Assembly: GCA_938003985.1 (NCBI GenBank)
Contig: CALKWZ010000055.1
Span: 1-57,471, forward strand
Length of the DNA: 57,471 bases
DNA from: an uncultured Verrucomicrobiota bacterium
GTDB lineage: Bacteria; Verrucomicrobiota; Kiritimatiellia; CAIQIC01; Lenti-01
Reading direction: 5' to 3'
In this document: piece after piece, positions 1 through 8,600 of the stretch
Position numbering within the stretch: the stretch's first letter is position 1
Layout of the letters: each line of letters starts with the position of its first letter
Made by a program: the position numbers and the translations under genes
Notes under the pieces: generated by a model
The model's database searches: none
Told to the model about the DNA's origin: nothing
Seen by the model: only the letters and a program-made list of their open reading frames with translations

Positions 1-657
1 CCGCGTCGGCGCCCGCGGCGCGCGGAGGCCGCGGAACGCCGCGGCCGTCAGCAACAGATTGCCCAGGCAATGCCCCGGCACGCGCAGCCGCGCTTCCAGC
101 CACGGCGCCAGATCGGCGGTCAAGCCCGCCAGCGCGGAGCGCAGGCCGGGCGGACACGCCCGGCGCAGCGCCGGATCCAGCACGCGCACCGGATCGCGCA
201 GTTCCGCGCGGGTCGGCGCGCGCGCGCCGTAGCGATGCAGGAACGTCCGCTGGATGATCTTCGCCGCCGGCGCGTCGGACCCGTAGCGGCGCGCCAGTTC
301 GCCGCGGTCGACCAAGGCCAGCATCACCTTGCGCAGGTCGCCGATGCCGATCATCGGCAGGCGCCGCACCAGTTCGCCGGTCGAACCGCCGTCGTCGGTC
401 GTGCAGACGCCGACGTGGACGTGCGCGAATTCGTGCGCCAGGCCCGCCGGCACGCGGTCGGGCCAATTCGGCAACGCTGGATTGCCCCCCAGCACCGTGG
501 AGAGCCCCGTCCCGCCCCCCAGCACGACCACGCGCGCCTTCGCCGGCACGGGCCCCGCCGCGCGCGGGAACTCCGCCAGGCGGCTCAACACGCCTTCGAC
601 CCAGTGTTCGAGGGAACTCCGGACGCCCGTCCACGATGCCCGGCTGGCGCGGCCCAT
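1..657 (-). CDS. CofD/YvcK-like protein, partial (C-terminus beyond window)
   Basis: The minus strand is open for 219 codons from an ATG at 657 to the window edge, so the C-terminus is missing. Residues 45-56 read RVVVLGGGTGLS, the glycine-rich opening loop of the CofD/YvcK fold. Further on come CTTDDGGSTGEL and MIGIGDLRKVMLAL, matching the TVADDGGSSG and PGDIRNVLVAL blocks of YvcK (gluconeogenesis factor) and CofD (2-phospho-lactate transferase). Known relatives bind UDP-sugars or nucleotides; which activity applies here cannot be told. A GGAG lies 8 nt before the ATG, and the gene starts 13 nt after the accC stop, so it is probably co-transcribed with accBC. About 44 residues precede the glycine loop, longer than in YvcK. 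Family assignment is good; the function is inferred only. Confidence 0.8.
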   Translation of the reverse strand, partial: MGRASRASWTGVRSSLEHWVEGVLSRLAEFPRAAGPVPAKARVVVLGGGTGLSTVLGGNPALPNWPDRVPAGLAHEFAHVHVGVCTTDDGGSTGELVRRLPMIGIGDLRKVMLALVDRGELARRYGSDAPAAKIIQRTFLHRYGARAPTRAELRDPVRVLDPALRRACPPGLRSALAGLTADLAPWLEARLRVPGHCLGNLLLTAAAFRGLRAPRAPTR

Positions 658-670
658 CGCTCGCGCTCCG

Positions 671-2032
<1,362 letters not shown>

Positions 2033-2039
2033 GCCGGCC

Positions 2040-2513
2040 TCAGCCTTTTTCGATCAGGAACATCGGCTGGCCGAACTGGACGGCCGTCGCGTTCTCGACG
2101 AGGATCTTCTTGATGGTTCCGCTCGTCTCGGCCTTGATTTCGTTCATCACCTTCATGGCTTCGATGATGCACACCACGGTGTCCTTGTTCACGCGGCTGC
2201 CGACGGACACGAACGGATCCGCATCCGGCGAGCCGGCCCGGTAGAAGGTCCCCACCAGCGGCGAGGGAATCGGCGTCAGGCTGTCGTCCGCGGAAGCGGC
2301 CGGTGCGGCGGGGGCCGCCGGGGCCGCGGCCGGAGCGGGGGCCGCCGGGGCCGGCGCGGCGGAGGCCAGCATCTGGGGCGGAGCCATCATCACGGCGGGC
2401 GCCGGGCCGCCGCGCTTCAGCGTCAGCTTGAAATCCGGCTCTTCGATGGCAAATTCGTTCAGGTCGTGTTCGCGCATCAATTCGATCACGGTTTTGACTC
2501 GATCAATGTCCAT
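2040..2513 (-). CDS. accB: Acetyl-CoA carboxylase, biotin carboxyl carrier protein
   Basis: This 157-aa protein has the usual three parts. Residues 1-35 form an N-terminal domain, about residues 36-74 an Ala/Pro-rich flexible linker, and residues 78-157 a biotinyl domain. The biotin attachment motif EAMKVMN places the modified lysine at residue 121. The protein shuttles carboxybiotin between AccC and the carboxyltransferase. The start ATG at 2513 is preceded by AAGGAG at a suitable distance. It is the first gene of an accB-accC-CofD-like minus-strand unit. The Ala/Pro linker is long but ordinary for high-GC bacteria. Confidence 0.97.
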   Translation of the reverse strand: MDIDRVKTVIELMREHDLNEFAIEEPDFKLTLKRGGPAPAVMMAPPQMLASAAPAPAAPAPAAAPAAPAAPAASADDSLTPIPSPLVGTFYRAGSPDADPFVSVGSRVNKDTVVCIIEAMKVMNEIKAETSGTIKKILVENATAVQFGQPMFLIEKG

Positions 2514-2557
2514 GTTCGGGCTCCTTGGGGGTCCAATTCCGGACCGTTAATCCGCCA

Positions 2558-2587
2558 AGTAAAACATTTTACCTGTCTCCCTGGCAA
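2558..2587 (-). promoter_or_regulatory. Candidate accB promoter with inverted repeat over the -10
   Basis: On the minus strand TTGCCA (2582-2587) and TTTACT (2558-2563) are 18 bp apart, a plausible sigma-70-type pair. An inverted repeat, GTAAAA, 2 nt, TTTTAC (2559-2572), overlaps the -10 and could be an operator. It does not match the FapR or FadR sites I know. Seen in sequence only; the role is inferred. Confidence 0.35.
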
Positions 2588-2681
2588 GAGGTTTTCATAT
2601 CTACCCCATTTCCCGCCCCAAGCAAACAACAAAACCGCGCCGGACCGCCTTTTTCGCCTTCGGCCGGCGGCCCTTTTCTGC

Positions 2682-2694
2682 TAGGGTTTCCCCG
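2682..2694 (+). promoter_or_regulatory. Extended -10 element for a probably leaderless upp transcript
   Basis: TGC followed by TAGGGT (2682-2687) ends exactly 7 nt before the upp ATG at 2695, and no Shine-Dalgarno lies between. A TANNNT box about 7 nt before a start codon is the layout of leaderless genes in, for example, Deinococcus. The M16 peptidase gene at 34523 has the same arrangement. No strong -35 is seen. Confidence 0.45.
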
Positions 2695-3324
2695 ATGAAC
2701 CCCAACGCCACCATCCTGCGCCACCCGCTCATCGAGCACAAGCTCGCCATCCTCCGCAACCGCGACACCGACAACAAGCATTTCCGCAAGACCCTCAACG
2801 AACTGTCCTACCTCATCGTCTACGAAATCACCCGCGACCTGGCCCTCAAGCCCGTCCGCATCCAGACCCCGCTGGCCCCCTGCGACGCCCAGCAGCTCGC
2901 CGAGCAGGTGCTCCTCGTCCCCATCCTCCGCGCCGGCCTCGGCATGGTCGACGGCATCCTCGACCTGATTCCGTCCGCCAAGGTCGGCCACGTCGGCGTC
3001 TACCGCGACGAGCAGACCCTCCGGCCCGTCGAGTACTACTGCAAGCTCCCGCCCGGCGCCGAGACCATGCGGGTTTTCCTGCTCGACCCCATGCTCGCCA
3101 CCGGCGGTTCCCTCGCCTACGCCATCGACCGCCTCAAGGAGCGCGGCATCCGCCAGATCACCGTCGTGTCCGTCATCGCCGCGCCCGAGGGCCTCGCCGC
3201 CCTCCAGGCCGCCCACCCCGACGTCCAGATCTACGTCGCCATGCTCGACGAAAAGCTCAACGGCCGGGGCTACATCCTGCCCGGCCTCGGCGACTGCGGC
3301 GACCGCCTGTTCGGCACTCTCTAG
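2695..3324 (+). CDS. upp: Uracil phosphoribosyltransferase
   Basis: The 209-aa protein has the family's normal length. It carries the PRPP-binding loop FLLDPMLATGGSLAYAID near residue 128-145 and the C-terminal uracil-recognition stretch GRGYILPGLGDCGDRLFGT. It also has the upstream LVPILRAGLGMVDG block. Upp makes UMP from uracil and PRPP in the cytoplasm. It is followed 8 nt later by udk, giving a two-enzyme pyrimidine salvage pair. Uracil released by PsuG, two genes downstream, would be a direct substrate. The start is set by the position of the -10-like box and by homology, since no ribosome-binding site is visible. Confidence 0.97.
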   Translation: MNPNATILRHPLIEHKLAILRNRDTDNKHFRKTLNELSYLIVYEITRDLALKPVRIQTPLAPCDAQQLAEQVLLVPILRAGLGMVDGILDLIPSAKVGHVGVYRDEQTLRPVEYYCKLPPGAETMRVFLLDPMLATGGSLAYAIDRLKERGIRQITVVSVIAAPEGLAALQAAHPDVQIYVAMLDEKLNGRGYILPGLGDCGDRLFGTL

Positions 3325-3332
3325 GAGCCCCC

Positions 3333-3962
3333 ATGAGCGCTTCCAAGCCCATCGTGTTCGGCGTCGCGGGCGGCACGGCCTCCGGCAAAACCACCGTCGC
3401 GCGCAGCATCCTCGACCAGGTCGGCGCCCACCGCGTCGCCTATCTGCCCCACGACGCCTACTACCGCGACCTGTCGCACCTGCCCCGCGAGCAACGCGCG
3501 CAGCAGAACGTCGACCATCCCGACGCCCTCGAAAGCGACCTCCTCGCCCGGCATATCCGCGAACTGTGCGCGGGCCGCGCCATCCAGCTGCCCGTCTACA
3601 GCTTCGCCGACTACGTCCGCCTGCCCGAGACCGTCACCGTCGAGCCAGCGCCCGTCGTCCTCGTCGACGGCATCCTCATCTTCGCCGAGCCCGAGCTGCG
3701 CGCGCTCATGGACATCAAGATCTTCGTGGACGTCGAAGCCGACATCCGCCTCATCCGCCGCATCGAGCGCGACACCCGCGAGCGCGGCCGCACGCTGTCC
3801 ACCACCATTTTCCAATACCTCGACACCGTCCGCCCCATGGACCTCGAATTCGTGCAGCCCTCCCGCCGCTACGCCGACGTCATCCTGCCCGGCGGCGGCC
3901 AGAACCGCGTCGCCATCGAAATGGTCGTCGCCCGCCTCCACGCCATTCTCAAAGCCACCTGA
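3333..3962 (+). CDS. udk: Uridine/cytidine kinase
   Basis: This 209-aa P-loop kinase has Walker A GGTASGKTTVAR at residues 14-25 and PHDAYYRDLSHL, the uridine kinase nucleoside-contact segment. It also has QNVDHPDAL, the lid segment RDTRERGRTLSTTIFQYLDTVRPM, and FVQPSRRYADVILPGGGQN near the C-terminus. It phosphorylates uridine and cytidine to UMP and CMP. The ATG at 3333 follows AGGAG and lies 8 nt after the upp stop, so the two genes are very probably translated from one message. Confidence 0.96.
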   Translation: MSASKPIVFGVAGGTASGKTTVARSILDQVGAHRVAYLPHDAYYRDLSHLPREQRAQQNVDHPDALESDLLARHIRELCAGRAIQLPVYSFADYVRLPETVTVEPAPVVLVDGILIFAEPELRALMDIKIFVDVEADIRLIRRIERDTRERGRTLSTTIFQYLDTVRPMDLEFVQPSRRYADVILPGGGQNRVAIEMVVARLHAILKAT

Positions 3963-3978
3963 ACCCACGGAGACCCCC

Positions 3979-4512
3979 ATGACGATCTGCCGACTCGCCG
4001 CGCTCCCGCTGTTCCTCGCCCTTGCCGTCGCCGCCCGGGCCGGCGGGCCCATCGCCGCCGAAGAAGTTCGCGCCGCCCAAAAAGCCTGGGGCGACGCGAT
4101 CGTCGCGATCGGCGCGGCCCACGCCGCGGGCGGCGACGCCCGCGCCCTGGCCGAGCGGACCGTCGCCGACCTCTACGGCTACGACCTGGGGCCCGTCCTG
4201 TTCAAGCCCACCAAGGCCGCCGCGCTCGAATTCCGCGACACCCCCGCCGAAGCCGTCTCCTACTTCGTCGGCGGCGAGGTCCCCGAAGACCACGGCTTCG
4301 CCCTCCAGCCCTGGGCGGCCGTCCGCTTCGGCGAGCAGCAGTTGGCGTTCGACGCCGATTCCGCCGTCGCCATGGGCAACTACTACTTCACCGACGCGGC
4401 CAGCGGCGCCGAAACCAAGGTCAACTTCACCTTCGGCTACGCCAAGGACGACGCCGGCCGCGTGCGCATCGTCGTCCACCATTCCTCCCTCCCCTACGCC
4501 CCCCACCCCTGA
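3979..4512 (+). CDS. Exported SnoaL/NTF2-like protein
   Basis: A 177-aa protein with a signal peptide at about residues 1-22 (hydrophobic core LPLFLALAVAARA), so it is probably periplasmic. The mature part contains EEVRAAQKAWGDAIVAIGAAH, YGYDLGPVLFKPT, MGNYYFTDAASGAETKVNFTFGY and IVVHHSSLPY. This set recalls a family of small NTF2/SnoaL-like proteins that databases often label phosphoribosyl-AMP cyclohydrolase. That label looks wrong, because no HisI zinc motif is present. It starts 16 nt after udk with a GGAG upstream and is followed by the first palindrome array. The function is unknown. Confidence 0.75.
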   Translation: MTICRLAALPLFLALAVAARAGGPIAAEEVRAAQKAWGDAIVAIGAAHAAGGDARALAERTVADLYGYDLGPVLFKPTKAAALEFRDTPAEAVSYFVGGEVPEDHGFALQPWAAVRFGEQQLAFDADSAVAMGNYYFTDAASGAETKVNFTFGYAKDDAGRVRIVVHHSSLPYAPHP

Positions 4513-4520
4513 CCGGCCGG

Positions 4521-4668
4521 TTTTACGTCGCACGTAAAAACGTTGATCCCGGTTTACGTAGCACGTAAAAGGGTCGGATGATTTTTACGTAGTACGTAAA
4601 AACTTTCGCCGATTTTTACGTGGAACGTAAAAACTTTCGGGAAAAATTACGTAGAACGTAAAAACTTT
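4521..4668 (+). repeat. Array of five 31-bp-phased palindromes upstream of psuG
   Basis: Each unit is a T-run plus ACGT, a 3-nt spacer, then ACGT plus an A-run. The last three units end in CTTT. Centres lie at 4530, 4561, 4592, 4623 and 4654, exactly 31 bp apart. Spacers are CGC, AGC, AGT, GGA and AGA. Units 3-5 are the most complete (5+4 bp arms); units 1-2 have decayed right ends. The array starts 8 nt after the preceding stop codon and its last centre is 28 nt before the psuG ATG. Read as RNA each unit could form a 7-9 bp hairpin. Whether it acts as DNA operator, promoter or RNA structure is unknown. Confidence 0.9.
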
Positions 4669-4681
4669 GAAGGAGCCCCCC

Positions 4682-5590
4682 ATGGACAAGACCCTGCTGC
4701 GATTCCACCCCGAAGTGCGCGACGCGCTGGCCGCCGGCCGCCCGGTCGTCGCCTTGGAAAGCACCCTGATCACCCACGGCCTGCCGTACCCCGTGAACCA
4801 GGAAGTGGCCAGCGGCATGGAAAAGGCCGTGCGCGACGCCGGGGCCGTCCCGGCCACCATCGCCGTCCTGAAGGGCCAGATCACCGTCGGCATCACGGCC
4901 GACGAGCTGGCCTATCTGGCCCAAGCCAAGGACGTCCGCAAGTGCAGCCGGCGGGATTTCCCGATCGTCCTGGCCCAAAAGGGCGACGGCGCGACCACCG
5001 TGGCGGGGACGATGATCGTCGCCCATCTGGCCGGCATCCGCGTGTTCGCCACGGGCGGCATCGGCGGCGTGCACCGCGGGCATCCGTTCGACGTCAGCGC
5101 GGACCTGCTGGAACTGGCGCAAACGCCCGTGGCCGTGGTCTGCGCCGGCGCCAAGGCCATCCTCGATCTGCCGCTCACGCTGGAAGTCCTCGAGACCCAC
5201 GGCGTGCCGGTCGTCGGCTACCAGTGCTCCAATTTCCCCGCGTTCTACACGCGGGACTCCGGCCTGCCGCTGGACGTCCGGTGCGACTCGTTCAAGGAAA
5301 TCGCCGCCATTCTGCGCTCGCGCGAGACGCTCGGTTTCAAGACCGGCACGCTGGTGGCCACGCCGGTGCCGGCGGAACACGAGCTGCCCGCGGAAGTCGC
5401 GGAAAAAGCCATCGCCCAGGCCTTGGAGGAAGCGGAAGAGCGCGATATCCGAGGCAAATACGTCACGCCGTTCCTGCTGGCGCGCGTGAGCGAACTGACC
5501 CACGAAGAAAGCCGCACGGCCAACGTGGCCCTGCTGCAAAACAACGCCCGCGTGGCCGCGCAGATCGCCGGCGCGCTGGCGGCGTCGTAA
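4682..5590 (+). CDS. psuG: Pseudouridine-5'-phosphate glycosidase
   Basis: A 302-aa enzyme of the PsuG family, which reversibly cleaves the C-C glycosidic bond of pseudouridine 5'-phosphate to uracil and ribose 5-phosphate. Recognisable blocks are VALESTLITHGLPYP near the N-terminus, KCSRRDFPIVLAQKGDGATTVAGTMI (split here only for description), FATGGIGGVHRG, SADLLELAQTPVAVVCAGAKAILDL, and NVALLQNNARVAAQIA at the end. I chose the ATG at 4682 because AAGGAG lies 6 nt before it; the in-frame TTG at 4667 would overlap that site. The partner kinase PsuK is not nearby, but Upp is, which can use the uracil. The palindrome array immediately upstream suggests dedicated control. Confidence 0.95.
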   Translation: MDKTLLRFHPEVRDALAAGRPVVALESTLITHGLPYPVNQEVASGMEKAVRDAGAVPATIAVLKGQITVGITADELAYLAQAKDVRKCSRRDFPIVLAQKGDGATTVAGTMIVAHLAGIRVFATGGIGGVHRGHPFDVSADLLELAQTPVAVVCAGAKAILDLPLTLEVLETHGVPVVGYQCSNFPAFYTRDSGLPLDVRCDSFKEIAAILRSRETLGFKTGTLVATPVPAEHELPAEVAEKAIAQALEEAEERDIRGKYVTPFLLARVSELTHEESRTANVALLQNNARVAAQIAGALAAS

Positions 5591-5595
5591 GACAA

Positions 5596-5670
5596 CCGGG
5601 ACGAGGTCGTCCCGGCTCCAAACAGCCGGCCGGTTCTTGTCTTTGGAGCCCCCGACGACCCCGTCGGGGG
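5596..5670. terminator. Two GC hairpins between convergent psuG and giant protein 1
   Basis: Hairpin 1 (5596-5615) pairs CCGGGACGA with TCGTCCCGG around a GG loop. Hairpin 2 (5649-5670) pairs CCCCCGACG with CGTCGGGGG around ACCC. Both stems are perfect 9-mers in the gap between convergent genes, which fits transcript ends. Neither is followed by a long T-run, so classic intrinsic termination is uncertain. Confidence 0.45.
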
Positions 5671-5681
5671 ATGAACCCGTC

Positions 5682-8600
5682 CTACTCGGGCACGTAGACG
5701 TTGACCTTGTAGAACCGCTTGTTGGTGACGACGGCCGGATCGACCCATTCTTCGATGCCGCCGGTGCCCTGGATGCGGTTCGACGGCCCTTGCAGCCACG
5801 TCGGCGTCACGAGTCCGTTGGTGGCGAACCACACCAGATATTCGCGTTCGGGCTGCGTGGCGAACTGCACCACGAAGTTCGCGTTGGTGCGGCCGACGTA
5901 GGTCAGGTCGAACCGCGCGTTCGGGTCGTTCGGGTTCAGGTTGGCGATATAGGCCTCGCGCAGGCTGTTGACGCCGTTGGAGGCGATGGTCGCTCTCACG
6001 TTCACCGTTTCGGGGTTGTACCCGTAGCCGCTGAGCCACGAGTACGGCACGCCGTCGTTGTACTGCTCGCCCGCCGCGGTCTCGAAGCCGATGGCGAAGG
6101 TGAACGTGCCGCTGCCGGACAATTCGACCTGGTGCGTCTGCGCCTGGTTGCGCATGCGCAGGGTGTCGAGATCGGTGCCGTCCACCGCGTTGGTGTTGCA
6201 GGTCGCGCTGTAGCTCCCGCCGTAGGCCACCTTGGCCGCCACCGAGCGCGCGGGATCCAGGTTCGCCAGCGTCAGCACGCCGTCGGCGTGCTGCTCGTTG
6301 CCGAGATAGGCCTGGCCGCGCACCAGCAGGCTTTCCAGATCCGGCGAGAGGCCGTGGCGGACGTACAGCGTGCCCAGCGTCGGATCGACGACGTACTGGA
6401 CGGCGAACCACGTCGACGTGGCGCCGAGCGTGACGGTCTTGGCGATTTTGTTGTCGGCCGAGGTCAGCTTCCATCCGCCGGCCACGCCGTTGGTGGTGGC
6501 GGAATACAGGTCGTTGACGTAGCTGGTGGCCGTGCCGGCCGCGTGCCAGTCCTTGAGGGCCGAAGTGCGGTAGGACCCCACGACGCCGCCGTCCGTGTTG
6601 CCTTCTCCCTCCCACTCGGTTTCGGAACCGGCGTAGCTCGCGAAATTGCCGATGGTCTGGATGGCGGCGCCCGTGGCGGGGTCGCGCACCCACGCGGCCA
6701 CCAGGCGGCCGCCCAGCCGCTCGAACACGGCGAAGACGTGGCGGTTGTAGAGCAGGCTTTCGGCTTCGCCGTCGAGATCGACGTCATCGGCGACCGCCAC
6801 GGCATTGGTCAGCGCGGCCGCGCCGGCGAGCCACTGCTGGACGCGCAGGTAGACGCCCGCCTGGCGCGATTGCGCCTGGGCCGCGGCGGCGAAGCCCGCC
6901 AAGGTCTTGTTCGCGGCGTCGGGCTCGATGTAGGTGCCGTCGCTGAATTTCGTCATGTTGCCCACGTCGCCGGAATGGAACGCGGTTTCGAAGACGGACG
7001 CGTGCAGGACGCCGCGCGCCAGGCGGCCGAGGCCGGCGTTCGTGACGCTGCGCACGCGATCCCACGCCTGCGACACCACGCCGCCGGTGTAGAGCATGCC
7101 GTAGGCGTTCGGCATCGCCACGCCCGGCCGGCTCTCGAAGACCTTGTCGAGCAGGCCTTCCTCCAGCCCCGACCCGACGTACCAGTTGTCGTAGTCCAGG
7201 CGCGTCATGTAGTTGACGTAGTTGTGGGACCGCTTCGCGCCCGGCGCGGCGCGGTTTTCGACGTACCACGCGTTGCCCCAGCCGTCGCCGTCCAGATCGA
7301 CCTCGTTGCGCAGGATGCTTTCGAGGGTCACGCCGTGGATCCACGGCCGGTTGGCCATCCAGTAGAGATTCACGTCGTAGGCGTCGGCCAGGCTCTTGCT
7401 GGCGAAGTCCTCCCAGTTGCTGAGGAAGACGACGACCTGGTCCCAATCGCCGCGCGCCTTGCGGTTGAACAGGCGCCGCAGGGGCATGCCGAGGCCGCCG
7501 TCGTGGTTGGCGAAGCGGAAATCGTTCGCGCCGTTGTTGATCGCGAAGGTGTCCACGCCGCCGATGCGGTTGATCTGGTAGCCGCGCGTGCCGAGCGCCG
7601 CGGACCGGCCGTACCACTGGAGCAGGTGCTCCATCTGGTCCAGCACCGTGGCCCGGAAGCCCAGCCCCGCGATCTGGCCGAGCGCGTCGGCGTCCAGCAG
7701 CCGCTCCGGCGGCCAGAAGACGGAATTCGTGGTGATGTCCACGCCGTAGATGGTTTCCAGGAATTCCGTCGCCAGCGCGACGTTGTTGGAGACGAACTGC
7801 GGCGTGAAGTACGGCAGCATGTGGTCGGAGAACGTGCTGGCCAGCAGCGCGACGGTGCCCGTGGCGGCCAGTTCGGCGATGCGCGCGTTCAGGGCCGGCC
7901 CGTCGCGCCACGGCTTGCCCGCGGCCGGATCGGCTTTCGCCCACTGGAGCGCCGCGGCCAACGTCGGCGTGACGTGCAGGTTCAGCGGCATGCCGAGGGT
8001 TTCGTGCGCGTCGAACACGCGGTAGTAGCCCGCGCCGGCGTCGTTGTTGACCAGGTCCTGGATCACGCTGCCGGGCTGGATGGCCTGGTTGCCGTGGACG
8101 ATCGGGGAGAAGTTCGCGCGGTTCGGACGGTAGTCGCCCGGAATCCAGCTGCGCAGCACGCTGCCGACGCCCTGCAGCCCGGCCTGGGCATAGTAGTCGT
8201 CTTCGGCGATGTAGTCGTTCCAGATCGTGTCGCGGACGTCGCTGCGCCCGCCGATGTCGCCTGCCCCCGGACCGTTAGCCTCGCCGCAGGTGTTGCACGT
8301 GCCGTCCTTGGTCGTGAACACCTGGAAATTCAGCACGGCCGGATCGCCGACGTAGCCGACGTCGGCCAGCGCCTGGCGGTCGATCGCGAACTCGATCGCG
8401 TCGAGGTCCGCGTTGAAGTGCGCGCCGAGGAAGTAGCCGGCGTGGCCGGCCACGCCGCCGAGCGCGCCAAGATCGTCGGCCAACGTGCTGGTGTTCTGGT
8501 TGGGGTTGCCGTCGACGTAGACCTGCCCGCTGGCGGGGCCGTAGACGGCCGCGACCACTTCCCAGCGCATGTCGGTGAGGGTGTCGACGTCGTCGGGCAG

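Noticed and set aside
4521..4668. CRISPR array reading of the 31-bp repeats
   Set aside because: The sequence between palindromes is only about 10 nt and partly repeated, there are no unique spacers of 25-40 nt, and no cas genes are near.
4667..4681. TTG at 4667 as the psuG start
   Set aside because: It would overlap the AAGGAG that serves the ATG at 4682, and the family alignment begins after the ATG.
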